Positions 1 to 6,588 of a stretch of DNA of 11,501 nt are shown one piece after another. This DNA is from Alphaproteobacteria bacterium. GTDB lineage: Bacteria; Pseudomonadota; Alphaproteobacteria; UBA828. A program made the position numbers and the translations under genes. The notes under the pieces are model-generated. The model made no database searches, was not told where the DNA came from, and saw only the letters and a list, made by a program, of their open reading frames with translations. The stretch's first letter is position 1; every line of letters begins with the position of its first letter. The stretch lies in NCBI GenBank assembly GCA_018668475.1, contig JABJCZ010000409.1, positions 1-11,501 of the forward strand, in the 5' to 3' direction.

Positions 1-1
1 C

Positions 2-1687
2 CGCCTCTGCCACGCGTCGTCTGTTGCAGCTCTGCTGGAGTGCATTGGCTCCGGTGCCGTGACCGCGAGTTTCAATGAGGCCGTCAATTCCGACGTCATT
101 ATCGTGATTGGCGCCAATCCCACGTCCAATCATCCGGTCGCCGCCACATTCATCAAAAATGCCACCAAACGCGGTGCTAAGCTGGTTGTGCTCGACCCTC
201 GCGGCTCGGCATTGACGCGCCACGCCTCGCACTTTCTGCAGTTCAAGCCCGGTGCGGATGTCGCGCTACTGAACGCGATGATGCATGTCATCGTCGAGGA
301 AGACCTTTGCGACGCGCAGTACATCAGCGCGCACACCGAAGGCTTCGAGCAGATGCGCACGCATCTTGCCGACTTCGCGCCGGAGGAAATGGCCGCAGTC
401 TGTGGCATTGAAGCAGACGTTATTCGTGAGGTCGCCCGAATGTATGCGACCGCCGATGCCGGTCTTATTTTTTGGGGCATGGGCGTCAGCCAGCATGTGC
501 ACGGCACCGACAACGCGCGCTGCCTCATCTCTCTGGCGTTGATGACCGGCCAGGTCGGCCGCCCCGGCGCCGGTCTGCACCCGTTGCGCGGACAAAATAA
601 CGTTCAAGGCGCATCCGATGCCGGCCTGATTCCGATGATGTACCCGGATTACAAACCTGTGACCGACCCGGCCCACCACGACTTCTTTTCGAATTACTGG
701 CAGGCCGAGCTTGACCGTGAAAAAGGCCTGACCGTGGTCGAGATCATGGATGCCGTCCATGACGGCAAAATCAAGGGCATGTACATCATGGGCGAAAACC
801 CTGCGATGTCGGACCCCAACTCCCATCACGTGCGCGAGGCTTTCGCCAAAATTGACCACCTCGCCATACAGGAAATTTTCCTGACGGAAACCGCGTTCTT
901 TGCGGACGTTGTCTTGCCTGCCACTGCCTGGCCGGAAAAAGATGGGACGGTGACCAACTCCAACCGCCAGATACAGATGGGCCGGCAGGCGCTGGAGGCC
1001 CCCGGCGAAGCCCAGGCGGACTGGTGGATTCTGCAGGAACTCGCAAAGCGCATCGGACTCGACTGGAACTACGCGCATCCGCGCGACGTATTTGCCGAGA
1101 TGGCAGGGTGCATGCCGTCGTTCAGCAATATTACATGGGAGCGGCTCCAGACGGAGAGCGCCGTCACCTACCCCTGCGACGCGCCGGACGAGCCCGGCCA
1201 CGATGTTATCTTTGGTGATGGCTTTCCGACTGCCTCCGGCCGCGGCAAGTTTGTGCCCGCCAGCATTATTCCGCCCGACGAGATGCCCGACGATGAATAC
1301 CCGATGGTATTGACCACCGGCCGCCAGCTTGAGCATTGGCATACCGGCGCCATGACCCGGCGCGCCAGTGTGCTCGACCAGCTTGAGCCCGAAGCCGTCG
1401 GCCACATGGCGCCAGCGGAATTGGCTTACATGGGTCTGGAGCCGGGGGACGATATTGCCGTTGCAACCCGTCGCGGGACTATTCTGGTCAAGGCCCGCGC
1501 TGACTCCGGCGTACCAAAAGGCGTCATCTTCGTACCCTTTTGCTACGCGGAATCACCCGCAAATATGCTGACAAACCCGGCCCTCGATCCAGTCGGAAAG
1601 ATACCCGAGTTCAAGTTTTGCGGCGCCCGGGTCGAGCGCGCGACACCCACCACCACGCCCGCCGCTACGCCTGCGGCGGCCGAATAG
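2..1687 (+). CDS. fdhA: Formate dehydrogenase catalytic (molybdopterin) subunit, C-terminal 561 residues; 5' partial
   Basis: This is the molybdenum (or tungsten) subunit that oxidises formate to CO2. The frame is open from base 2, so the gene begins outside the window and the GTG at 59 is not the true start. The first codons read R-L-C-H-A-S-S-V, which aligns with the active-site segment V-Sec-H-G-P of E. coli FdhF. Codon 8-10 is therefore the metal-ligand Cys in place of selenocysteine, and codon 11-13 is the catalytic His. Further on are the RGQNNVQGASDAG segment, holding the equivalent of FdhF Arg333, the YIMGENPAMSDP cofactor-binding segment, and a C-terminal molydopterin-dinucleotide-binding domain (from about YPMVLTTGR) ending PEFKFCGARVE. 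A short Ala/Thr/Pro-rich tail follows. The missing N-terminus would carry the first Fe-S domain(s). The family is certain. Whether it is the NAD-linked multi-subunit type cannot be seen from here. Confidence 0.95.
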   Translation, partial: RLCHASSVAALLECIGSGAVTASFNEAVNSDVIIVIGANPTSNHPVAATFIKNATKRGAKLVVLDPRGSALTRHASHFLQFKPGADVALLNAMMHVIVEEDLCDAQYISAHTEGFEQMRTHLADFAPEEMAAVCGIEADVIREVARMYATADAGLIFWGMGVSQHVHGTDNARCLISLALMTGQVGRPGAGLHPLRGQNNVQGASDAGLIPMMYPDYKPVTDPAHHDFFSNYWQAELDREKGLTVVEIMDAVHDGKIKGMYIMGENPAMSDPNSHHVREAFAKIDHLAIQEIFLTETAFFADVVLPATAWPEKDGTVTNSNRQIQMGRQALEAPGEAQADWWILQELAKRIGLDWNYAHPRDVFAEMAGCMPSFSNITWERLQTESAVTYPCDAPDEPGHDVIFGDGFPTASGRGKFVPASIIPPDEMPDDEYPMVLTTGRQLEHWHTGAMTRRASVLDQLEPEAVGHMAPAELAYMGLEPGDDIAVATRRGTILVKARADSGVPKGVIFVPFCYAESPANMLTNPALDPVGKIPEFKFCGARVERATPTTTPAATPAAAE

Positions 1688-1702
1688 GTCAAATTTTCAG
1701 CC

Positions 1703-2440
1703 ATGACCACCGTGGCAAATGTGCCGGCGCCGGCATCTGGCATGCTCAGTGATCTTCAGGCCGGCATTGTCGGCGACGCTAAGCTGGTACTCATCGGCCT
1801 CAATTGGACCCTCGTGCAGGGGCCGCACGGGATCGGGTTGGCCCATACGCCTGTGCGAGGCACCGCTGGATGCCGCACCTCACCGGCGCCTGGCGATTAT
1901 GCCGGCACGGCTTTGGCCGATCTGGCTGCACTGGCTGGCGCCAACAATATCTTCGAGCGCGCCATCGGTTTTGCTGCGATCAGCGCGCACCACAATCGAG
2001 CGGATTTACCCGGAGCCGAGAGCAACGGCCTTGACCTGCTCGACGGAACGGGACGCAAGACCGTCGTCATTGGCCGTTTTCCCCGACTCAACGAGCGTTT
2101 TCCGGAGGCCGTTGTCATAGAGCGGGAGCCCGGGCCCGGTGATCACCCGGAAAGCGCCGCACCAGAGCTTCTGGCTCAGGCAGAACAAGTGCTGATGACC
2201 GGCTCAACGCTGACTAACGGCAGTCTGACCGGGCTTTTGCCGCTCATTCCGTCCGCCGCTTTTGTCGTTCTGGTGGGACCGAGCACGCCGCTCGCGCCGA
2301 TCCTATTCGACCATGGAATCAATGCACTCTCAGGGCTTGTCGCACTGGATGAAGACGCAATTATCCGCTGCATAAGTGAAGGAGCTGCAGTCTCCGCCAT
2401 TCGCCCATACAGCCGCTTCCTGACGTTACAGCGCGACTAG
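1703..2440 (+). CDS. DUF4213/DUF364 protein (putative heavy-metal chelation family)
   Basis: A 245-residue protein beginning 15 nt after the fdhA stop, so probably cotranscribed with it. The N-terminal part (residues about 15-100) has the DUF4213 pattern, including GLNWTLVQG, GIGLAHTP and AIGFAAISAHHNR. The C-terminal part (about 118-235) has DUF364 hallmarks: VVIGRFPRL, a P-x-PGDHPE stretch, LMTGSTLTNGSLTGLLPL, VLVGPSTPLAP and a final GLVALDEDAI. The length is normal for the two-domain form. The Pfam name is putative heavy-metal chelation, and I know of no proven biochemical activity. Position next to formate dehydrogenase suggests a role in metal or cofactor supply to that enzyme, which is inference. 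No good Shine-Dalgarno precedes ATG 1703, so translation may depend on coupling to fdhA. The stop overlaps the convergent mobA stop. Confidence 0.85.
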   Translation: MTTVANVPAPASGMLSDLQAGIVGDAKLVLIGLNWTLVQGPHGIGLAHTPVRGTAGCRTSPAPGDYAGTALADLAALAGANNIFERAIGFAAISAHHNRADLPGAESNGLDLLDGTGRKTVVIGRFPRLNERFPEAVVIEREPGPGDHPESAAPELLAQAEQVLMTGSTLTNGSLTGLLPLIPSAAFVVLVGPSTPLAPILFDHGINALSGLVALDEDAIIRCISEGAAVSAIRPYSRFLTLQRD

Positions 2441-3081
2441 ATCGCGGCGTCGGCCAGTTCCTCTGCGCGCGCCAGATCTTCTGGTCGATTGGCATTCAGA
2501 AACGGGTCGACCGGCACATGGGAAAATGCCACCGCCGGGCATATAAAATCAGCCGTAAAACGATCAATTTTGCGCACATCTTCGGTCACCAGCGCCTGTT
2601 TCAAGGCGGCACGACAACTCAGCGGCCAAAGCCCGACAACCGGATGCGTTCTTCCGGCTGATGCAGCGCAGGCCAATGCATCTCCGCCATCAGCCTGCTG
2701 CGCCCCCGCGACCAACCGCGTGACGAGATCGCGAGGCAAAAAGGGGGCATCGGTCGGAATGCTCACAATCCAGCGGCATTCGGGTGCCTCACGCGCCGCC
2801 CACTCCAACCCGGTGAGAATGCCCGCAAGGGGCCCCGCAAACCCCGATACAACGTCGGGCACAACGGGCAAACCAAAAGCAGTGAACCGCGCTGGATCAC
2901 CTGCAGCATTCAAAACCATCCGGGTCACCTGAGGCCGAATACGCTCGATCACATGCTCCAGCAGCGGCTTGCCACGCAATTGTTGCAGACATTTGTCGCC
3001 GCCGCCCATGCGGCGCGAAAGCCCCCCTGCGAGCAATACCGCAACAACCCTGGCACCAGCGTCCATTCCCGGCTCAGCCAT
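2437..3081 (-). CDS. mobA: Molybdenum cofactor guanylyltransferase MobA
   Basis: Transfers GMP from GTP to molybdopterin, making the guanine dinucleotide cofactor used by formate dehydrogenases of the DMSO-reductase family; cytoplasmic. Visible are the nucleotide-binding signature LAGGLSRRMGGGDK (residues 17-30), the lysine-containing RGKPLLEHV, GPLAGI (83-88), the metal-binding Asp in IPTDAPFLP (108-116) and the C-terminal VDPFLNANRPEDL (191-203). The 214 residues match the family. I chose ATG 3081, which gives an 8-nt overlap with the upstream gene and has GGGGAG 3 nt upstream. ATG 3066 would lose five residues and is also possible. A GTG at 3108 lacks a ribosome site and lies deeper in the upstream gene. 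It is third in the fdhD-GIY-YIG-mobA unit. Confidence 0.93.
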   Translation of the reverse strand: MAEPGMDAGARVVAVLLAGGLSRRMGGGDKCLQQLRGKPLLEHVIERIRPQVTRMVLNAAGDPARFTAFGLPVVPDVVSGFAGPLAGILTGLEWAAREAPECRWIVSIPTDAPFLPRDLVTRLVAGAQQADGGDALACAASAGRTHPVVGLWPLSCRAALKQALVTEDVRKIDRFTADFICPAVAFSHVPVDPFLNANRPEDLARAEELADAAI

Positions 3082-3703
3082 AGTCTCCCCATCCCATTGC
3101 CGCCTCACTGGCGATCATCGGCTCAGCGCCCAGCAACTGGCCCATCAAAATCTGATTTTCGTCATCAAGGTCTTCGAGCTCATTGTGCATCAGACACCCC
3201 GGTGTCTCGTCTGGTCGGGGTGGGCGATTCAGATTCTCAACGGCGCGCAATGAGGACGACCGCTCAATGCCCGCCGCAGCGCCCAGACGTTCTCGCAAAC
3301 GCTCGACGAGCAGGGTCTCCGCCAGGTTGAGGAGTTCGGGGTCAAAACTCTCACCACAGGGCGCATAAAGAAACCGCGTGCGAACGGCCTCATCCAATGC
3401 GAGCGCTGCGACACGCGGAAGATCATTGTAAGCCGCCATCCGGGCACCGACCCCGCGCTCGACCGCTACATCGCCTGCACTGTCCCGGAGCACATAATCC
3501 AGCCCCAGCGTCCCCCGAAGATGTTCGTCGAAGCGCTTGAAAAGATTCACTGTTTGCCCGCCGTATGCAACCAGTCGGCCGCCTTGATACGATTTGACTC
3601 GAAGATAGATACCGGCGCGGGATAGAGCGTCCAGATCGTCACCTACCGCCACCGGAATACACCCTGCCGCGACCGGCCCCTGCCAGTTCAATGCAATGTC
3701 CAT
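3074..3703 (-). CDS. GIY-YIG nuclease-like protein between fdhD and mobA
   Basis: A 209-residue protein whose middle part reads as a diverged GIY-YIG endonuclease domain. In order it has AGIYLRV (the GIY block, residues 30-36), VAYGGQTVNL (the YIG block, here Y47-G48-G49), R57 and H61 in FKRFDEHLR, an acidic E129 in LNLAETLLVERL at the place of the metal-binding Glu, and N157/N159 in ENLNR near the expected final Asn. All the usual catalytic positions can be matched by eye. The C-terminus (about 160-209) is acidic with no recognised fold. Start ATG 3703 is 13 nt after the fdhD stop; longer frames up to 3850 only overlap fdhD. It overlaps mobA by 8 nt, so it is embedded in a cofactor-maturation operon. 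Its role there is unknown: nuclease, or a reused fold. Confidence 0.7.
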   Translation of the reverse strand: MDIALNWQGPVAAGCIPVAVGDDLDALSRAGIYLRVKSYQGGRLVAYGGQTVNLFKRFDEHLRGTLGLDYVLRDSAGDVAVERGVGARMAAYNDLPRVAALALDEAVRTRFLYAPCGESFDPELLNLAETLLVERLRERLGAAAGIERSSSLRAVENLNRPPRPDETPGCLMHNELEDLDDENQILMGQLLGAEPMIASEAAMGWGDYG

Positions 3704-3716
3704 CAGTGCGCTCGCT

Positions 3717-4601
3717 TCAATCGCTGGCGCTATCGGCCCGGGCTGATTTCCGCTGGTGACGGCCGCCCTCGGCAGCGACATCGCGGGCATCCGCGTCATA
3801 GATAATGCGCTCCGCCCCTGACAACGCCACAAAACGTGAACCGCGAGCACGCCCGATAAGGGTCAGCCCGGCGCGACGGGCAAGATCAACTCCCCAGGCC
3901 GTAAATCCGGAGCGCGATATGAGGACCGGAATCTGCATTTGGACGGCTTTGATAACCATCTCGCTGGTCAGCCGGCCAGTGGTGTAAAACATCTTGCCTT
4001 CCGGCTTCCAACCCTCGAGGAACATGAACCCGGCAATCTTGTCGATGGCATTGTGGCGCCCGACATCCTCCATATAGACCAGCGGCTCATCGCGTTCACA
4101 CAGAACGCAGCCATGAATCGCACCGGCTTTGAGGTAGAGGCTCGGCTGCGTATTAATCTTTTTACTTAATGAATATATCCAACTGGTTCTAATAGAATAG
4201 TTTTTATCCAAAATAACGCTGTCAAACCGATCCATCAAATCACCGAACATGGTCCCCTGGGCGCAGCCCGACGTGAGGGTTTTCCGGCGCAGCAGTTCCT
4301 CATGATCCGTGGTTCTTGCGGTCCGCACGACGACGGTTTCCACCTCTTCGTCATAGTCGATCCCGGTAATCTCGTCGTCCCCGGCAAGCATGTTCTGGTT
4401 TAGCAGATAGCCAACCGCGAGCTGTTCCGGCCGGTCGCGAATTGTCATCACCGTCACGATCTCCTGACGGTTCAGATAGATCGTCAACGGGCGCTCCTCG
4501 ACCACCGAAACGGCAACCGGAGCGCCGTCCTGATCTATGCCCTCGATATTTCGGGTAAGGCCGGGGTCATCGGGGTTTGGCGTAACCGAGAATTGTGTCA
4601 T
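3717..4601 (-). CDS. fdhD: Formate dehydrogenase accessory sulfurtransferase FdhD
   Basis: FdhD passes sulfur from a cysteine desulfurase to the molybdenum cofactor of formate dehydrogenase, which needs the sulfido ligand to work; cytoplasmic. Counting from ATG 4601 (294 residues), it shows EERPLTIYLN (35-44), the active-site loop TSGCAQGT with Cys113, LYLKAGAIHGCVLC (155-168), EDVGRHNAIDK (178-188), TGRLTSEM (208-215) and SRSGFTAWGVDLA (229-241). The loop has a single Cys where the E. coli protein has a C-x-x-C pair. ATG 4601 fits the usual FdhD N-terminus, though the ribosome site (ACAAG next to the ATG) is poor. The frame stays open upstream to 4760, allowing a Cys-bearing extension. Codons for residues 129-151 are strikingly AT-rich. 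First gene of the fdhD-GIY-YIG-mobA unit. Confidence 0.95.
   Translation of the reverse strand: MTQFSVTPNPDDPGLTRNIEGIDQDGAPVAVSVVEERPLTIYLNRQEIVTVMTIRDRPEQLAVGYLLNQNMLAGDDEITGIDYDEEVETVVVRTARTTDHEELLRRKTLTSGCAQGTMFGDLMDRFDSVILDKNYSIRTSWIYSLSKKINTQPSLYLKAGAIHGCVLCERDEPLVYMEDVGRHNAIDKIAGFMFLEGWKPEGKMFYTTGRLTSEMVIKAVQMQIPVLISRSGFTAWGVDLARRAGLTLIGRARGSRFVALSGAERIIYDADARDVAAEGGRHQRKSARADSASD
4151..4217 (-). other. AT-rich, rare-codon patch inside fdhD
   Basis: About 67 bases with only around 22 percent G+C by hand count, inside a gene and window that are otherwise GC-rich. It encodes FdhD residues 129-151 and uses AGA, ATA, TTA, AAA and AAT codons that are scarce around it. The encoded peptide (RTSWIYSLSKKINTQ) still looks like ordinary FdhD, so the change is in codon choice, not protein sequence. 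Confidence 0.75.
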
Positions 4602-4618
4602 CTTGTCATGAAGCGATA

Positions 4619-4655
4619 CACGTCTGCGCGTGGGTCGGCAGGGGGAATTGCCGAC
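4619..4655 (-). promoter_or_regulatory. Two adjacent hairpins in the predicted fdhD leader
   Basis: Read on the minus strand, positions 4655-4634 form a perfect 7-bp stem, GTCGGCA with TGCCGAC, closing an 8-nt loop ATTCCCCC. Immediately after it, 4632-4619 can form a 4-bp stem CACG/CGTG around CGCAGA. Both lie between the TATAAT box and ATG 4601, so they would be in the fdhD mRNA leader. No T-run follows, so this is not a standard terminator. I do not recognise a known riboswitch; it may be a post-transcriptional control element. Confidence 0.4.
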
Positions 4656-4700
4656 GCTGATGTTATTGCAATCGCCGCAATGCTGCCACATCGCGGAGCC

Positions 4701-4706
4701 ATTATA
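4701..4706 (-). promoter_or_regulatory. Candidate -10 box for the fdhD operon
   Basis: On the minus strand the bases read TATAAT exactly, about 100 nt before ATG 4601. The -35 region 16-18 bp upstream is poor, which would fit an activator-dependent promoter. The expected transcription start is near 4694, just before an in-frame ATG at 4691. Confidence 0.4.
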
Positions 4707-4735
4707 GAGTCCGGTTTTGTGAGACAGCGTTAACA

Positions 4736-4762
4736 CATTGAAAACAATACTTTCGTTCAATG
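4736..4762. promoter_or_regulatory. Perfect 7-13-7 inverted repeat between fdhD and the sensor kinase
   Basis: CATTGAA (4736-4742) and TTCAATG (4756-4762) are exact reverse complements separated by 13 bases. Relative to the TATAAT box of fdhD the repeat lies at about -40 to -70, a common place for an activator site. It is also about 107 bp ahead of the divergent kinase start, so one site could serve both genes. The arm sequence recalls FNR/CRP-type half-sites only loosely, and the spacing does not fit that family. The regulator is unknown. Confidence 0.45.
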
Positions 4763-4868
4763 CCGGCTGGAACAGGTCCGACGCACCGCGAGATGCATGT
4801 CGGCACCTTCCGTATGTGGCACTACATAGGAATTACGCCTTGAATCTGCACGTAGCAGGGCCAACACG

Positions 4869-5693
4869 ATGAGCGACGGCATCAAAAGACGCGGCAAGCG
4901 CCTCACATTTCATGTGGGCGACGGCGCAACGCGCCCAGATGACCTCGCCCTGCAGCTCGCGGAAAGCCCGATTACTGGCGAGGCGGCGCTGGAGTTGCTG
5001 GGCCAGCGCGTGCTCGATGCGCTGGAGCCGTGCTACGCAATGGACGCTGCGGGCAATGTCATTTTTGCCAACCAGCCCTTCCGAAACCTTCAGGTCTTTG
5101 CCCATCAGCCGGCCGATGACAGCACCTCGGTTGCCAGCCTGGAAGCCCAACGCGCCGGTCTGGCCACCGTCGATCAAATCTATCGCCGGATACTCCGTGA
5201 TCCCCAGCCAGTGGAACTGGTTGAGTCGGCTGTCAGCGGTGAAATGCCGCTGCGCTACCGATCCCACCACGTTCCGGTGCTGGACGAAGGCGGTGCGCTG
5301 GTCGGCATTTGCGGCATTTATCGCAACGTCGGCGCTGCTGAAGCCAATGAACGCCTGGCACGGTCTGTTGTCGAGACTCAGCTTGCCAGCGTCGAAGCGC
5401 TGGCCGACTGGACCTGGCGCGTAGACGTCGCGCTCGTATTGACGGAGATCAGTGAAGGGTTGCGGATCAGCACCGGTCTGGAACCTTATCTTTTTCTCGG
5501 CAAGGCGCTGGTGGAAATCGGTCGATTTGAGGGCCTTAATCCGGGCGGAACCGATGCCCTAGCCCGGATACGCGAGCGCCAACCCTTTCGCAACGCGCCA
5601 TTTCGCATTGTCAGTGCCGGCGGCACGCCCCTGCTCTTTCGAATGAGCGGCATGCCGCTGTTTTCTGAGGACAACGAGCGCTTTCTGGGGTAA
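4869..5693 (+). CDS. Sensor histidine kinase, N-terminal sensor part (two PAS domains), ended by an in-frame TAA
   Basis: These 274 residues are the sensory half of a PAS-type kinase. A first PAS-like domain spans about residues 45-155, with LDALEPCYAMDAAGNVIFANQPFR and, near its end, HHVPVLDEGG then LVGICGIYRNVG. A second starts near 175 with LADWTWRVDVALVLTEISE and a lipophilic LGKALVEIG segment, and runs to NERFLG at the stop. No signal peptide or membrane segment is visible, so it is probably cytosolic. ATG 4869 has CAGGG eight bases upstream. The kinase half resumes in the same frame after the TAA, and together the two would make 551 residues. Alone, this half cannot signal by phosphorylation. 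It is best treated as one interrupted gene with the next feature. Divergent from fdhD; no response regulator lies in the window. Confidence 0.75.
   Translation: MSDGIKRRGKRLTFHVGDGATRPDDLALQLAESPITGEAALELLGQRVLDALEPCYAMDAAGNVIFANQPFRNLQVFAHQPADDSTSVASLEAQRAGLATVDQIYRRILRDPQPVELVESAVSGEMPLRYRSHHVPVLDEGGALVGICGIYRNVGAAEANERLARSVVETQLASVEALADWTWRVDVALVLTEISEGLRISTGLEPYLFLGKALVEIGRFEGLNPGGTDALARIRERQPFRNAPFRIVSAGGTPLLFRMSGMPLFSEDNERFLG
5691..5693 (+). other. In-frame TAA splitting the sensor kinase
   Basis: Codons around the stop read Phe-Leu-Gly-TAA-Arg-Gly-Thr-Ala. PAS domains of this kind commonly read G-Y-R-G here, so the TAA sits on the Tyr codon and one base change (TAC or TAT to TAA) accounts for it. 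The frame is the same on both sides (4869 and 5706 differ by a multiple of three), with no indel. Confidence 0.8.
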
Positions 5694-5705
5694 CGCGGCA
5701 CTGCG

Positions 5706-6524
5706 ATGGCTGTGGAAGAGGTCGCTGATACCAAGGCCGCCATCGCCGCTCTAGAGCACCGACTGGAGAAGCTGACCGGGGAAAACCGTGAACTGGATAC
5801 GGCCCGCCGCGATGCGAACCGCGCCACCGAGGCTCGTGACCGGTTTCTGGCCACGGTCAGTCATGAGCTGAGAACACCACTGAATGCAGTGATCGGATTT
5901 TCCGAGATATGCACGAGCGAATTGTTCGGCGCCCTACCCGACCCCTACCTCGGATATGCGAAGGATATTTTCGGGGCTTCCAGCCATCTGATGGAGCTGG
6001 TCAACGACCTGCTCGATCTCGCCCGAATTGAACGGGACGAGCTGGCAGTCCGCTGCGAGGTGACCGACCTTGCAGAACTGGTCGATGGAGCTGCCGCAAT
6101 GGTTTCCCTGGAAGCCAGCCGAAAGGCCGTCGACCTCGAACTGGAGACCAACGAGGTCTCCTCCGTTTTAGCTGACCCGGTTCGCGCACGGCAGATTTTG
6201 GTGAATTTGATCAACAACGCGGTCAAATACTCAGGTAGTGGCTCGCAGGTTTTTGTTCATGCGGCGGTCGCTGACGCGGGATACGCTCAGATTACCATTC
6301 GAGATAACGGCCCCGGCATACCGGATGATTTGTTGGGCACCATTTTCGAGCCATTTGAGCGGGCTAGCGGGTCCGCAAATGACGACGGAATGGGAATCGG
6401 TCTGTATGTTTCCCGGCGGCTGGCTCGCCTAATGGATGGCGACATCAGTGTCGACAATGCGCCGGAGGGCGGTGCCTGCTTCACGGTAACCCTCCCCATT
6501 GCCGACAATAGCACCGCACGCTGA
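5706..6524 (+). CDS. Sensor histidine kinase, C-terminal catalytic part (HisKA-HATPase)
   Basis: A complete kinase core of 272 residues. A coiled-coil-like stretch (about residues 8-45, LEHRLEKLTGENREL) leads into the H-box ATVSHELRTPLNAVIGFSE with the phospho-accepting His53 (codon 5862-5864). Then come the N-box NLINNAVKYS, G1 DNGPGIP, F-box IFEPFER and G2 GMGIGLYV, ending in the usual CFTVTLP strand. All ATP-binding motifs are intact. It lies in frame with the upstream PAS half, 12 nt after the TAA, and ATG 5706 lacks a convincing ribosome site (GGGG is 15 nt away). Separate expression would need reinitiation or readthrough. If produced alone it would be a sensorless kinase. The intact motifs suggest the break is recent, an error, or tolerated. 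Its partner regulator is not in the window. Confidence 0.75.
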   Translation: MAVEEVADTKAAIAALEHRLEKLTGENRELDTARRDANRATEARDRFLATVSHELRTPLNAVIGFSEICTSELFGALPDPYLGYAKDIFGASSHLMELVNDLLDLARIERDELAVRCEVTDLAELVDGAAAMVSLEASRKAVDLELETNEVSSVLADPVRARQILVNLINNAVKYSGSGSQVFVHAAVADAGYAQITIRDNGPGIPDDLLGTIFEPFERASGSANDDGMGIGLYVSRRLARLMDGDISVDNAPEGGACFTVTLPIADNSTAR

Positions 6525-6588
6525 CAAAAACCCTTGTTCGCAGTGGGATTTCCATTGATTCTTTGAGGGCGACATCAGCTCTCCGGCG

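Noticed and set aside
266..1405. A 379-codon open frame on the minus strand inside fdhA
   Set aside because: It is antisense to a clear formate dehydrogenase gene; long shadow frames are common in GC-rich DNA and its product matches nothing I know.
3704..3850. A 49-codon upstream extension of the GIY-YIG gene
   Set aside because: It lies wholly over or against the end of fdhD in another frame and has no family resemblance; ATG 3703 gives normal 13-nt spacing.
5691..5693. Recoding of the kinase stop as an unusual amino acid
   Set aside because: Selenocysteine uses TGA and pyrrolysine TAG; this is TAA, and nothing around it suggests programmed readthrough.
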